Source: Massilia kyonggiensis (lineage in GTDB: Bacteria > Pseudomonadota > Gammaproteobacteria > Burkholderiales > Burkholderiaceae_D). Taken from it: a DNA stretch of 64,000 nt. Below, piece after piece: positions 25,984-35,782 of this stretch. Each line of letters opens with the position of its first letter. Position 1 is the first letter of the stretch. The stretch is taken from contig NZ_JANUGY010000002.1 in the NCBI RefSeq assembly GCF_024756235.1, positions 496,001-560,000 on the forward strand. The letters run 5' to 3'. The notes under the pieces are model-generated. The model saw nothing but the letters and a program-made list of their open reading frames with translations, was not told the origin of the DNA and ran no database searches. Both the position numbers and the translations under genes were made by a program.

Positions 25984-27171
25984 ATGAAACCCGTCGTCCG
26001 CAGCCTGCTCGAAACCGATCTCTACAAATTCACCATGTGGCAGGCCCTGCTGCACATGCACCCGAACGCCATCGGCGAATACGAGTTCAAGTGCCGCAAC
26101 ACGCCCGCCTATCCGCTGGCGGAGCTGAAAGAGGAAGTCGAACGGGAGTTGGACCATCTGTGCACGCTGATGTTCACCGAGGACGACGTCAATTACATGA
26201 GGTCCCTGCGCTTCATCAAAAGCGACTTCGCCGACTTCCTCACGCTGTTCCGTTTCCAGCGCAAATTCATCCACGTGGAAACGGACGGGCCGCATCTGCG
26301 CATCCGCGCCTGCGGTCCCATCGTGCACGTGATGGGCTTCGAGATCTTCGTGCTGTACATCGTCAACGAACTGTATTTCCGCCGCTTCGACCAGCAGGCC
26401 GCCATCGGGGAGGCGCGCAAGCGGCTCGACCAGAAGATCGCCGAGTTCCGCGCCTTCGACCAGGAACCGAAGAAGGCCAATCCGTTCGAGTTCTTCGATT
26501 TCGGCGTGCGCCGCCGCTTCTCGGGCGACTGGCACGAGGAAGTCGTCGCGACGCTGGCGCGCGAACTGCCGCAGTTCTTCAAGGGCACGTCGAACGTCTA
26601 CCTGGCGAAGAAATTCAACCTGGTCCCGATCGGCACGATGGCGCACGAATACATGCAGGCGTTCCAGTCGTTCGACGTGCGCCTGCGCGATTTCCAGAAG
26701 AAGGCCCTGGAGGACTGGGTGCAGGAATACCGCGGCGACCTGGGCACGGCGCTGACGGACGTCGTCGGCATGGACGCCTTCCTGCGCGACTTCGACCTGT
26801 ATTTCGCCAAGCTGTTCGACGGCCTGCGCCACGACTCCGGCGACCCGGTGGAGTGGGGCGAAAAGGCCATCGCGCACTATGCCAAACTGCGTATCGACGC
26901 GCGCACGAAGCGCCTCGTGTTCTCGGACGCGCTTACCGTGCCCAAGGCGCTCAGCCTGTACCGCCACTTCGCCGACCGCGTGATGACGGGCTTCGGCATC
27001 GGCACCAAGCTCACCAACGACACGCAGTACGACCCGCTGAACATCGTGATGAAGCTCACGCGCTGCAACGGCCAGCCCGTGGCCAAGCTGTCGGACAGCC
27101 CCGGCAAGGGGTTCAGCACGGACGAGACGTTCATCGCGTACCTGCGCCAGGTATTCGACCAGCGCATCTGA
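25984..27171 (+). CDS. pncB: Nicotinate phosphoribosyltransferase
   Basis: A 395-residue cytoplasmic enzyme of NAD salvage that joins nicotinate and PRPP to give nicotinate mononucleotide. It is E. coli PncB-like in length. Motifs include [15 protein letters not shown] at the N-terminus, [12 protein letters not shown] with the histidine that becomes phosphorylated, [10 protein letters not shown] and [11 protein letters not shown] in the PRPP-binding region. It forms a salvage pair with the nicotinamidase gene at 61862, though not in the same operon. The 135 bases after it hold no gene or clear hairpin. Confidence 0.96.
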   Translation: MKPVVRSLLETDLYKFTMWQALLHMHPNAIGEYEFKCRNTPAYPLAELKEEVERELDHLCTLMFTEDDVNYMRSLRFIKSDFADFLTLFRFQRKFIHVETDGPHLRIRACGPIVHVMGFEIFVLYIVNELYFRRFDQQAAIGEARKRLDQKIAEFRAFDQEPKKANPFEFFDFGVRRRFSGDWHEEVVATLARELPQFFKGTSNVYLAKKFNLVPIGTMAHEYMQAFQSFDVRLRDFQKKALEDWVQEYRGDLGTALTDVVGMDAFLRDFDLYFAKLFDGLRHDSGDPVEWGEKAIAHYAKLRIDARTKRLVFSDALTVPKALSLYRHFADRVMTGFGIGTKLTNDTQYDPLNIVMKLTRCNGQPVAKLSDSPGKGFSTDETFIAYLRQVFDQRI

Positions 27172-27306
27172 CCGCGACGCCGCCGCCCCGAGCGGCATTC
27201 GTTCTTCGTATTTTCTGCAACTAACCGACATTGGCGCGCACGTACCGGTGGCCTCCAGCGCGCCGGGACGGGGATGTCAGGAAACGCCGGCCGCACCGGA
27301 TCGTGT

Positions 27307-29805
27307 TCAGGCGCCCTGGCGTGCCGGACGCACCTGATACCGCTTGCCCTTCACCGTGTCGAAACCGAGGACATAGCCTGTCGTGCTGCGCCGGCTGCGC
27401 GATTTGACGCCGACCACCTCGACCGGCACGGCAGTGCGGATGACGCACCGACCGCCGTTGCGCGACAGGATGCGCGCTGCTTCCAGCGTTCCCTTTTTCC
27501 ATTCGACGTCGACCACGAAATTCCCCCTCGCGACCACGCCGCGCACCGCGCCGTCGTGCCATGCGTCCGGCAGCGCCGGCAGCAGGTGCAGTTCGCCGTT
27601 CTGGCTTTGCAACAGCATTTCGATGACGCCGGCTGTACCCGCGAAGTTGCCGTCGATCTGGAACGGCGGATGGGCGTCGAACAGGTTCGCGTAAGCACCG
27701 CCGTGCTTGTCGCCGGGATTGGTCAGGCGGAGCTGGTTACGGAACAGGGTATGGGCATGGTTGCCGTCCAACAGGCGCGCCCACATGTTCACCTTCCAGG
27801 CCAGGGCCCAGCCGGTGCCGTCGTCGCCGCGCAGTTCCAGCGTGCGGCGCGCGGCCGCGGCCAGTGCCGGCGTCGTCAAGGGCGAGATCGCATGCGCCGG
27901 GTGCAAGGCGTACAGGTGGGACACGTGACGGTGGTGCGGCTCGACTTCTTCGAAGTCCTTGTACCATTCCTGGAGCTGGCCCTTTGCGCCGATCTGGAAT
28001 GGGAACAATTTGTTTGAGGCGACTTTAACCTGGTCGCGGAACGCGCCGTCGATCCCGAGTACCTGTCCGGCTTTCCCGACGTTCTCGAACAGGTCGCGGG
28101 CGATCGCCATGTCCATGGTCGAGGCGACGCTGACCACGTTGGTCTTGCCGTCGCCGTACCGGAAGGCGTTCTCGGGCGAGGTGGATGGCGACGTGACGAG
28201 CCTGCCTTCGGCATCGGGGACCAGCCAGGCCAGCATGAAGCGCGCGGCGTCCTTCATGACCGGATAGACCTTGCGCAGATACGCACGGTCGCCCGTGAAC
28301 TGGTAGTGTTCCCACAGGTGACGCGCCAGCCATGCGCTGGCCATGGACCAGTTTGCCCAGCGCGGATTCCCCTTGCCGAAATCGCCCACCGGGCTGCTGT
28401 GCGCCCAGATGTCCGAGTTGTGGTGCACTACCCAGCCGGGGGCGTGGTAGTAGGAGCGGGCTGTCTCCTTGCCGGTGACGGACAGGTTGCGGATCAGATC
28501 GTCGAGAGGGATGAACAGTTCGCTCAGGTTGGCGCTTTCTACCGGCCAGTAGTTCATCTGGACATTGATGTTGGTGGTGTAGTTGCTGCTCCAGGGGGCG
28601 CGCATGAGGTTGTTCCAGATGCCCTGGAGGTTGGCGGGCGCGTTGGGCGTGCGCGACGACGAGATCAGCAGGTAACGGCCGTATTGTACGTACAAGGCTT
28701 CCAGCGCCGCATCGGCTTGTCCCGCCGTGAACGCGGCCAGGCGGCGATCCGTGGGGATATCGCTGCGGTCGGGCTCGGACGGATTGATGGCGAGCGACAT
28801 GCGGTCGAAGAGCTTGCGGAAGTCGGCCACGTGGTCGGCCCGCAGCTGCTCGTAGCTGCGCAGGGCGGCACGCTGCAAATGTGCTTGCGCCAGCGCGTGC
28901 TGGTCCTTGCCCGCGCTGTCCGGACACTTGTCGAAGCCGTTGAAGCTCGTCGCGGCCGACAGCAGCAACACCACCTCCGTGGCGCCGCGCACCTCGAGCC
29001 TGCCGCCGGCGGCGTCGACGGTGCCTTCCTTGACGAGCGGCTTGACCATCAACTCGAAGCGCATGCCCTTGCATCCGCTGGGGTCGTCCCACACGATCGG
29101 TTCCTTGTTGTAGCGCACGTATTCCGGATCGACCTGTGCCGGCGCCTTGCCTTTCAGGACCAGGACGCCGTCGGCGCCGGTGCTTTCGGCGCGCAGCTCG
29201 CTCCTGCCCGTCACGTCGAGGTTCAGCGCGCGCGGCTTGTCGCTGGAGATGCGCACGACGATCACCTGGTCGGGCGCGGACGCGAACACTTCACGGCGAT
29301 ACCTCACGCCGTTCACCGTGAAAGAGGTGGAGGCAATGCCTTCGCGGATGTACAGGTCGCGGCGGTAGTTGCCCGGATCTCCTTGCAGATCCTGCCGGAT
29401 GAGCAGGTCGCCCAGCGGCAGGTAGCTCTGCGTGTACGGTCCCTGGATCTTCCTGACCAGCGCGGCGGCCGCTTCGTAGTCTTCGCCGGCGAGTGCCTTC
29501 CGGGTGTCGACGAGCGCGTTGTAGGCTGTCGGATTCAGGTCCGTGCCGACCGGGCCGCCACTCCACAGCGTCGCCTCGTTCAACTGCAGCAGTTCCTCGC
29601 CCGGACGGCCGAAAACCATGGCGCCCAGGCGGCCGTTTCCGATCGGGAGCGCTTCCGTCCAGACCGCCGCCGGTTTGTCGTAGTGAAGGGTCAGCGCGGC
29701 GTGAACGCCGTCGCTGGCGTCGGCACCAGTCGCCGTGCAGGCAATGGCCAGGGCCACGGCCGCCGGCGCCCCGATCGGGAAGAGGCGGTGAAGAGTGAGG
29801 GGCAT
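27307..29805 (-). CDS. Glycoside hydrolase family 95, probable alpha-L-fucosidase
   Basis: An 832-residue exported enzyme. The start at 29805 has AAGGA upstream and leads straight into a signal peptide ([22 protein letters not shown]); the longer frame adds 16 unsupported residues. The GH95 signature runs throughout: [13 protein letters not shown] near the N-terminus, [16 protein letters not shown] and [10 protein letters not shown] with the likely catalytic Asn/Glu region, and [17 protein letters not shown]95 enzymes remove alpha-1,2-linked fucose or, in some members, galactose from plant glycans. It is divergent from a GH31 gene with 146 bases between them. GC is lower than in flanking genes. 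Confidence 0.92.
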   Translation of the reverse strand: MPLTLHRLFPIGAPAAVALAIACTATGADASDGVHAALTLHYDKPAAVWTEALPIGNGRLGAMVFGRPGEELLQLNEATLWSGGPVGTDLNPTAYNALVDTRKALAGEDYEAAAALVRKIQGPYTQSYLPLGDLLIRQDLQGDPGNYRRDLYIREGIASTSFTVNGVRYRREVFASAPDQVIVVRISSDKPRALNLDVTGRSELRAESTGADGVLVLKGKAPAQVDPEYVRYNKEPIVWDDPSGCKGMRFELMVKPLVKEGTVDAAGGRLEVRGATEVVLLLSAATSFNGFDKCPDSAGKDQHALAQAHLQRAALRSYEQLRADHVADFRKLFDRMSLAINPSEPDRSDIPTDRRLAAFTAGQADAALEALYVQYGRYLLISSSRTPNAPANLQGIWNNLMRAPWSSNYTTNINVQMNYWPVESANLSELFIPLDDLIRNLSVTGKETARSYYHAPGWVVHHNSDIWAHSSPVGDFGKGNPRWANWSMASAWLARHLWEHYQFTGDRAYLRKVYPVMKDAARFMLAWLVPDAEGRLVTSPSTSPENAFRYGDGKTNVVSVASTMDMAIARDLFENVGKAGQVLGIDGAFRDQVKVASNKLFPFQIGAKGQLQEWYKDFEEVEPHHRHVSHLYALHPAHAISPLTTPALAAAARRTLELRGDDGTGWALAWKVNMWARLLDGNHAHTLFRNQLRLTNPGDKHGGAYANLFDAHPPFQIDGNFAGTAGVIEMLLQSQNGELHLLPALPDAWHDGAVRGVVARGNFVVDVEWKKGTLEAARILSRNGGRCVIRTAVPVEVVGVKSRSRRSTTGYVLGFDTVKGKRYQVRPARQGA

Positions 29806-29951
29806 TGTGTCGTCCTTGAGAAGGCATGTCGGTCGGTTCGTTATCGATATCAACCTCTATGTATTGTATTTTATAGATAAAGTGCCAAAATGTGCATCCA
29901 TGTTTTAGATCTCAACGATAGTACTTAATCATTAATAAACAATGGAGACAT
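29806..29951. promoter_or_regulatory. Shared AT-rich divergent promoter region of the GH95/GH31 pair
   Basis: These 146 bases are far richer in A and T than the surroundings, with stretches such as TATGTATTGTATTTTATAG and TTAATCATTAATAAAC. They must hold the promoters of both glycosidase genes. No well-known operator consensus was recognised. The GH31 ribosome site is TGGAGA at the right end. Confidence 0.5.
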
Positions 29952-32495
29952 ATGTATAACCGCAGAAAACTTCTTTTGCAGCTGGCCGGGGCAGTGCCGG
30001 CGCTGACGGTGACCAGGTACGCGAGCGCAGCCGGGAAGCTGGTGCACGGCGCATCGGGCACTGCGCCGGTGCAGGACCTGCGCAGGACCGGGGCGGGCGT
30101 GGAGTGCGCAACCGCCAATGCCCGTTTGCGGATAAGGTTCGTCACCGATCGCATCGTCCGTGTCACGGCGACGCCGAATCGGGAATGGTCCGCGCGCGCA
30201 AGCCTGATGCGCGCCGACGCCGGCAGTCCGCCGTCCGCCGTCGAGATCGGCGGTGACGACAAGGTGTGCACATTGCGCTCGCGCGGGATGCTGGTAAGAC
30301 TGGACCTCGGCAGCGGTGCGCTCTCGTTCTGGAAAACGGATGGCACATTGCTCCTGCAAGAGAACGCCGCGTCACCGCGCATATTCGAACGGGTCGACAT
30401 CTTCAAGTCCGTGCCGGACCCCGCCACGGTCACCAGGATCAAGACCGTCGACGGTGAGCGGCAGGTCGCGGGCGCCTATGTGCAGACGAAGGACAGGGAG
30501 GCCTGGAAGGCGGCGGCGCGTTTCAGCCTGCACGGCGACGAGGCGTTATATGGCCTGGGCTTCGATGAAACCGACGACCTGAACCTGCGCGGAAAACGCA
30601 AGAGGTTGTACCAGCATAATCTGCGTGTCGTCGTGCCGTTCATGACCTCGACGCGCGGCTATGGCCTCCTGTTCGATTCCTGCAGTGCGCTCACGTTCGC
30701 CGACGGCGCGGACGGCATGTCGCTCACGAGCGACGTCGTGGACGATCTCGATTACTACGTGATCGTCGGAGAACAGGCCGACAACGTCATTGCGGGCTAC
30801 CGCGAGCTGACGGGACCCGCCCGATTGCTGCCCAGATGGGCCTTCGGCTACGTGCAATCGAAGGAGCGTTACGTCTCCCAGCAGGATCTGGTCGAGACAG
30901 TCGCGCAGTTCCGTCGCCGCAAGATTCCGCTCGATACCATCGTCCAGGATTGGAACTACTGGGCGCCCAGGCATTGGGGCAGCTTCGTTCCGGAAGCGTC
31001 AAGGTATCCCGACATCAAGGCAATGACGAAGGCCGCGCATGACCTCAACACCCATGTGATGATTTCGATCTGGCCGAATCCGAGCCCGCTCGATCCGCCG
31101 GGCAGGGCCCTCAAGGAAAACGGCTACACGCTGGCCGGCACCGATTACGTCGATTTCTTCCAGCGCAAGGCGGGCGAACTCTATTTCGACCACGCATGGC
31201 AGTATCTCGGCCGCCATGGCATCGACGCCTGGTGGTGCGACTCGACCGAACCCGACGTGGTCGATTGGGTGTCGGACGCCAGGCGTCCCGACAACGCGGA
31301 CGAACTCAACATCCGCGGCCTGGCCAAGATCATCGACCCGCACTATCTCAACGCCTATGCCCTGGTGGACTCGCAGAGTCTCTACCGGAACTGGCGCAAG
31401 GCCGCACCTGCGAAGCGTCTCGTGAACCTCACGCGCTCGGGCTACGCCGGCAGCCAGGCGGCAGGCGCCGTCGTGTGGACCGGCGATATTTCGGCCAGGT
31501 GGTCGGTCCTTGCCCAGCAGGTCGTGGCCCTGCAGAGCTACAGCGCATCGGGGAATCCGTACGTCACGTGCGATATCGGCGGATTCTTCGTCCGGCGTGG
31601 CAAGCAATGGTTCTGGAATGGCGAATACGATGCCGGCGTCGAGGATCCGGGCTATCGGGAACTTTACACGCGCTGGCTGCAGTTCGGCGTATTCCTGCCG
31701 ATGTTCCGCAGTCACGGTACGGATGCGCCGCGTGAACCGTGGCACTTCGGCGAGCCAGGGACGCCGTTCTACGATGCGATCATCGAGTCCATCCAGCTGC
31801 GGTATCGCCTCCTGCCATTCATCTATTCGTTGGCCGGACTGGTCTACCTGAGGGGCGCCTCGTTCATTCGGCCGGTTGCGTTCGGATTCCCGGACGACCC
31901 GCGGACGTACGACCTGAAGACGCAGATGCTGTTTGGCGACGGCGTCATGGTCAGCCCCGTGCTCGAACCCATGTATTACGCCGCCGGGTCGGTTCCGCTG
32001 CAGGGACAGCGTACCCGCGAAGTCTATCTGCCGAAAGGAACCTGGTTCGACTTCTGGACCGGGACATCGCAGGCGGGCGGGAGGACGGTCGTGGCCGATG
32101 CGCCGCTGGCGCGCATCCCGGTTCATGTCCGCGCCGGCAGCATCATTCCAGTCGGCCCGGTCCTGGAATTTGCGTCGCAGGCGACCGACGCCCCGACCGA
32201 GCTGCGGGTCTATCCTGGCGCGAGCGGCGAATTCACGTTGTACGAAGACGCCGGCGACGGATGGGGATACGAGCGCGGCGAGTATGCGTTGACGCGCATG
32301 CGCTGGGATGACGCTGCCAAAAAACTGACCATTTTTGAGCGCCAGGGCAAGTTCGCGGGTATGAAAGAAAAACGCCGGTTCCGCCTCGTGGTCGTCGGTC
32401 CCGGCGGCGGTCACGGTGCGGCGTCCTCCCACGCGCAGCACCGCATGGTGACGTATGACGGCCATGCGGTGACCGTGGCTCCTGCAGCGGGCTAG
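29952..32495 (+). CDS. Glycoside hydrolase family 31, probable alpha-xylosidase or alpha-glucosidase
   Basis: An 847-residue exported enzyme with an N-terminal RRKLLLQLAGAVPALTV segment resembling a Tat or Sec signal. An N-terminal beta domain (GH31 N-terminal fold) is followed by the catalytic barrel. The nucleophile is D430 in WWCDSTEPD, and GDISARWSVL carries the acid/base Asp region. The sequence WNYWAPRHWGSF fits the alpha-xylosidase branch better than starch-type alpha-glucosidases, but this is not decisive. With GH95 alongside, xyloglucan oligosaccharides are a natural substrate guess. No TonB receptor or other polysaccharide gene is adjacent. Confidence 0.9.
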   Translation: MYNRRKLLLQLAGAVPALTVTRYASAAGKLVHGASGTAPVQDLRRTGAGVECATANARLRIRFVTDRIVRVTATPNREWSARASLMRADAGSPPSAVEIGGDDKVCTLRSRGMLVRLDLGSGALSFWKTDGTLLLQENAASPRIFERVDIFKSVPDPATVTRIKTVDGERQVAGAYVQTKDREAWKAAARFSLHGDEALYGLGFDETDDLNLRGKRKRLYQHNLRVVVPFMTSTRGYGLLFDSCSALTFADGADGMSLTSDVVDDLDYYVIVGEQADNVIAGYRELTGPARLLPRWAFGYVQSKERYVSQQDLVETVAQFRRRKIPLDTIVQDWNYWAPRHWGSFVPEASRYPDIKAMTKAAHDLNTHVMISIWPNPSPLDPPGRALKENGYTLAGTDYVDFFQRKAGELYFDHAWQYLGRHGIDAWWCDSTEPDVVDWVSDARRPDNADELNIRGLAKIIDPHYLNAYALVDSQSLYRNWRKAAPAKRLVNLTRSGYAGSQAAGAVVWTGDISARWSVLAQQVVALQSYSASGNPYVTCDIGGFFVRRGKQWFWNGEYDAGVEDPGYRELYTRWLQFGVFLPMFRSHGTDAPREPWHFGEPGTPFYDAIIESIQLRYRLLPFIYSLAGLVYLRGASFIRPVAFGFPDDPRTYDLKTQMLFGDGVMVSPVLEPMYYAAGSVPLQGQRTREVYLPKGTWFDFWTGTSQAGGRTVVADAPLARIPVHVRAGSIIPVGPVLEFASQATDAPTELRVYPGASGEFTLYEDAGDGWGYERGEYALTRMRWDDAAKKLTIFERQGKFAGMKEKRRFRLVVVGPGGGHGAASSHAQHRMVTYDGHAVTVAPAAG

Positions 32496-32559
32496 CCAGC
32501 GGCAGCGACGTCGGACCCGCATCCCCGTACGGCTGCCCGGCCGGTGCGAGGCGTGCGCC

Positions 32560-34746
32560 TTACGGTGCCGTGGCCGGGCCTGTCGACGCGTCCGCGTCCC
32601 GGGCGTCCAGCGCCCGGCGCAGATCGTCCAGGCTGGCCGGCTTCGTCAGGTGCAGGTCGAATGCGGCCGCATCCTGCGGCGTGTGCGCGGCCACGCCGGC
32701 CTGGCGGCCGTAGCCGGTCAGCGCCGTCAGCCGCAGCGGCTTGACGGCCGCGCGGCGCATGGCGGCGGCGAGGGCGTAGCCGTCCATGTCGGGCAGGCCG
32801 ATGTCCAGGATCGCGGCGTCCGGCGGCCACGCCGCCTGCAGCGCCAGCGCCGCGGCCGCCGTGTGCGCCGTCTTCACCTCGTGGCCCAGCTGGCGCAGGA
32901 TCGCGGCGGTCAGTGCCGCTGCGTCCTCGTTATCGTCCACGACCAGCACCCGCAGCGGCTGGCTTTCCGCGTGCACGGCGGCGGGCGCCGCAGCGGACGG
33001 GGGTGCGCCGAGCGGAAGCACGATCTCGAAGCGGCTCCCCAGGCCGGGGCCGTCGCTGTGCGCGCTCACGCGGCCCCCGTGCAGCTCCACGATGCGGCGC
33101 ACGATGGCCAGGCCGAGTCCCAGGCCGCTGTGGCGCATGAGCGGTTGCGGCGCCTGGTAGAAGGGTTCGAACACGCGCTCGGCGAGATCCGGCGCCATGC
33201 CGACGCCGTTGTCGGCGACGACGAGGTGGACGTCGTCGCCCGCGCGCGCGAGGAGGACGTGCGTGTCCGTGCTGCCGAAGCGGGCCGCGTTCGACAGCAG
33301 GTTGCCCAGCACCTGTGCGAGGCGGTGCTCGTCGCCGGCGACCCACAGCGCGTCCGGCGCCTGCAGGCGGATGGGCTGGCCGGGCAGGGCGGCGACGGCG
33401 TGGCGCGCGACGGCGGCGAGATCCACGGGGGCCACGTCGATGCGCAGCTTGCCGGACGCGATGCGCGATACGTCGAGCAGGTCGTCGACGAGATGCTTCA
33501 GGTGCGCGACCTGGCGCCGCATGATGCCGCGCTCGCGGCGCGAGCCTTCGTCGGCCCGCAGGTCCATCAGGTCGAGCGCGCCGACGATGGGCGCGAGCGG
33601 GTTGCGCAGTTCGTGGCCCAGCACGGCGAGGAATTCGTCCTTGGCGCGGCCGGCCTGGCGCGCCTGTTCCAGGGCGTCCTCGCGGTCCCGCTCATGCGCG
33701 GCGCGGCGTGCGCCCGCGGCCCGCAGCGCGGCGCCCATCGCGTCGATTTCGCGGATGCGCGACGAGGGCACGACGAGGTCGGCACCGGCGCCGAGGGCCG
33801 CGGCGCCCGCCGCGAGCGTCGCGATGCGGCGCACGATGCGCCGCGCCAGCAGCGACGCGAGGCCGATGCTGAGCGCGAGCGACAGCACGATGCCGGCGCC
33901 GTACCACAGGAAGCCCGGGCCGCCGGCCCAGCCCGCGGGGGGCGCACCGACGGCGACCGTCCAGCCGTAGCGCGACAGCCGTGTATAGGCCGACGTCACG
34001 GCGCTGCCTTCGAGCGTGACGGTGGAACCGGCCCCTTCCGGGCCGTTCAGCCGGATCAGCCGTGCCAGGGTCGGGCTGGGCGGCTTGCCCACGTGGTCGC
34101 GCTGCCCGCTGGAGCGGGCGACGATCGCGCCGTCGCCGTCCAGCACCGTGATCACGGAGCCGGGCGGCACCTGCTGGCGCGCGATCGTGCGCATGATGCG
34201 GTCGGGCTGGAGGATGGCCGTCAGCACGTACGGATGGCCGGCGGCGTCGCTGACGGGAAAGCGCACGGGGACGGCGGCCCGCCCGCCCTTGCCGCGCGCG
34301 ACGTGGCCGATGATGGGACGGCGCAGCAGCAGCGCCAGGTGCAGGCTGGATGGGTCCGCGACGGGTTGCGGCGGCGCGTCGAGCGGGGCCGTCGTGCGGA
34401 AGAGCATGTTGCCGTCGCCATCGGCCAGGACCACGCCCAGCCATTCCGGCTGCGCCCGGGCCTGGTCGCGCGCGATGGGGTAGAAGGCGCGCACGTTGCC
34501 GGCGCCGAGCGCGGGCGTGCGCGCCATGCTGGCCAGCGTGGCGACGGTGCCGTCCAGCTCCGCGTCGACGGCGCTCGACAGCGCGCGCGCTTGATCCAGC
34601 AGCGCCCGTTCCTGTTCGCTCTGGTGGTATTCGGCGGCGAGGTGCACGCTCCAGGCGCCCAGCGCGGCCAGGGGAAGCAGACCGACCGCCGTCAGCAGGA
34701 CCAGGAGGTGACGCAGGGACAGCGAGGGGCCGCGTTGGGCGCGCAT
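32560..34746 (-). CDS. Hybrid sensor histidine kinase with C-terminal receiver
   Basis: A 728-residue inner-membrane kinase. A transmembrane helix near residues 11-30, a periplasmic sensing region to about 275 (Cache-like, with LGVVLADGDGNMLFRT), and a second helix (GFLWYGAGIVLSLALSIGLASLL) precede the catalytic part. The phosphorylated histidine is H378 in GHELRNPLAPI. An ATPase domain with VVADNGVGMAPD and GLGLGLAIVRRI follows, then a receiver whose phosphoacceptor is D648 in LDIGLPDMDG. The signal is unknown. It has no output domain and no cognate DNA-binding partner on its strand. Confidence 0.9.
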   Translation of the reverse strand: MRAQRGPSLSLRHLLVLLTAVGLLPLAALGAWSVHLAAEYHQSEQERALLDQARALSSAVDAELDGTVATLASMARTPALGAGNVRAFYPIARDQARAQPEWLGVVLADGDGNMLFRTTAPLDAPPQPVADPSSLHLALLLRRPIIGHVARGKGGRAAVPVRFPVSDAAGHPYVLTAILQPDRIMRTIARQQVPPGSVITVLDGDGAIVARSSGQRDHVGKPPSPTLARLIRLNGPEGAGSTVTLEGSAVTSAYTRLSRYGWTVAVGAPPAGWAGGPGFLWYGAGIVLSLALSIGLASLLARRIVRRIATLAAGAAALGAGADLVVPSSRIREIDAMGAALRAAGARRAAHERDREDALEQARQAGRAKDEFLAVLGHELRNPLAPIVGALDLMDLRADEGSRRERGIMRRQVAHLKHLVDDLLDVSRIASGKLRIDVAPVDLAAVARHAVAALPGQPIRLQAPDALWVAGDEHRLAQVLGNLLSNAARFGSTDTHVLLARAGDDVHLVVADNGVGMAPDLAERVFEPFYQAPQPLMRHSGLGLGLAIVRRIVELHGGRVSAHSDGPGLGSRFEIVLPLGAPPSAAAPAAVHAESQPLRVLVVDDNEDAAALTAAILRQLGHEVKTAHTAAAALALQAAWPPDAAILDIGLPDMDGYALAAAMRRAAVKPLRLTALTGYGRQAGVAAHTPQDAAAFDLHLTKPASLDDLRRALDARDADASTGPATAP

Positions 34747-35065
34747 GGAATCCGGATCCGATAAAAGGCCGATTATAAGTCCAAACCGACGCGGCGGACA
34801 TTAGCTCATGTATTCGTGAAATTGGGGAGAATCGATAATTAACTATTAGTGGAAAACCAGATGTCTGGAAGCCGCAACAACAACAGATTCTCACAAAATA
34901 TTTCATGAAAAGGCCATTGGCGGCGCTCAAATCGCAAAAACTGGCGATATTATATTTACAGAGCTCATCGATAAATGACGCGTGGAATGCGGTGGTGTCA
35001 TTTAAGCCAGGGCAACTGCACGCCTTCCGGGAGTGCGGGATTTATATATATTTCAGGAATGAAAT
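34747..35065. other. 319-base AT-rich intergenic region, no gene found
   Basis: This stretch separates the minus-strand hybrid kinase from the plus-strand LuxR-type gene and is far richer in A and T than anything nearby. A perfect TATAAT on the minus strand (34777-34772) lies about 26 bases before the kinase ATG, although no good -35 box accompanies it. Near the LuxR-type gene there are TATTATATTTAC and TTTATATATATTTC tracts. Short open frames here are not supported. Binding by a nucleoid protein or a divergent regulator is possible but not shown. Confidence 0.5.
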
Positions 35066-35767
35066 ATGACGCCACAACGACTGTCGATATCGGAGACGCC
35101 CATTCGCGTCATGGTGGTGGAAACTCACCAGTTGATCCTGTGGGCGTTGACCAAATTGATCAACAGCCATCGGCCGGGCATGGAAGTGGTGGCCGTCGCG
35201 GGCTCGCAATCCGATGCGTTGTTCCAATTGCCCACCGCGGCGCCCGACCTCGTGCTGATGAAGTACGAGCTCGCGGTCACGGCCTGCCAGGCCGACCTGC
35301 CGGAAGTGCTGACGTGCGGGCGCCATACGCTGCTGTTCGCGGAAGAACTGGGGACGGACACGCTGGCATCGACGCTGCGCTGCGGGGCGCACGGCCTGCT
35401 GAGCCGCAGGTCCAGCGCCGACGAGATCGTCAAGGCCATCGAAAAGACGCACCAGGGCGAGCTGTGGTTCGGGCGCGAAGCGACCTGTCTCGCGCTCAAC
35501 GCCCTGCGCGGCGGCGAGGCGGTGCGGCCGCATCCGCACCACGACGGCCTCGATGCGCTGACGCCGCGCGAGCGCCGCGTCCTGCAGACCGTGGTGGCGA
35601 ACAAGGTCCGGACGAATCGGGATCTGGCGAAAATCCTGTTCATTTCCGAATCGACGTTGCGGAATCACTTATCGTCGATTTATCAGAAACTCGGTGTGAG
35701 CAATCGGCTGGACTTATATGTATACGCGCAAAGCCATTTGGTAACACATGCCGCCGAAATGGCCTGA
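35066..35767 (+). CDS. LuxR-type regulator with a degenerate receiver domain
   Basis: A 233-residue protein in NarL/FixJ layout: receiver fold at about 10-130, linker, and a LuxR helix-turn-helix at about 165-225 (LTPRERRVLQTV, then SESTLRNHLSSIYQKLGV). The phosphorylation pocket is lost. The acidic pair after the first strand reads ET in VMVVETHQ, the phosphoacceptor Asp position is Lys in LVLMKYEL, and the usual conserved Lys is absent. It is therefore probably not controlled by phosphorylation. It ends 15 bases from the convergent end of the Tad cluster, so it may control pilus genes; this is inference. Confidence 0.85.
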   Translation: MTPQRLSISETPIRVMVVETHQLILWALTKLINSHRPGMEVVAVAGSQSDALFQLPTAAPDLVLMKYELAVTACQADLPEVLTCGRHTLLFAEELGTDTLASTLRCGAHGLLSRRSSADEIVKAIEKTHQGELWFGREATCLALNALRGGEAVRPHPHHDGLDALTPRERRVLQTVVANKVRTNRDLAKILFISESTLRNHLSSIYQKLGVSNRLDLYVYAQSHLVTHAAEMA

Positions 35768-35782
35768 AGCGCGTTTTGCCGG

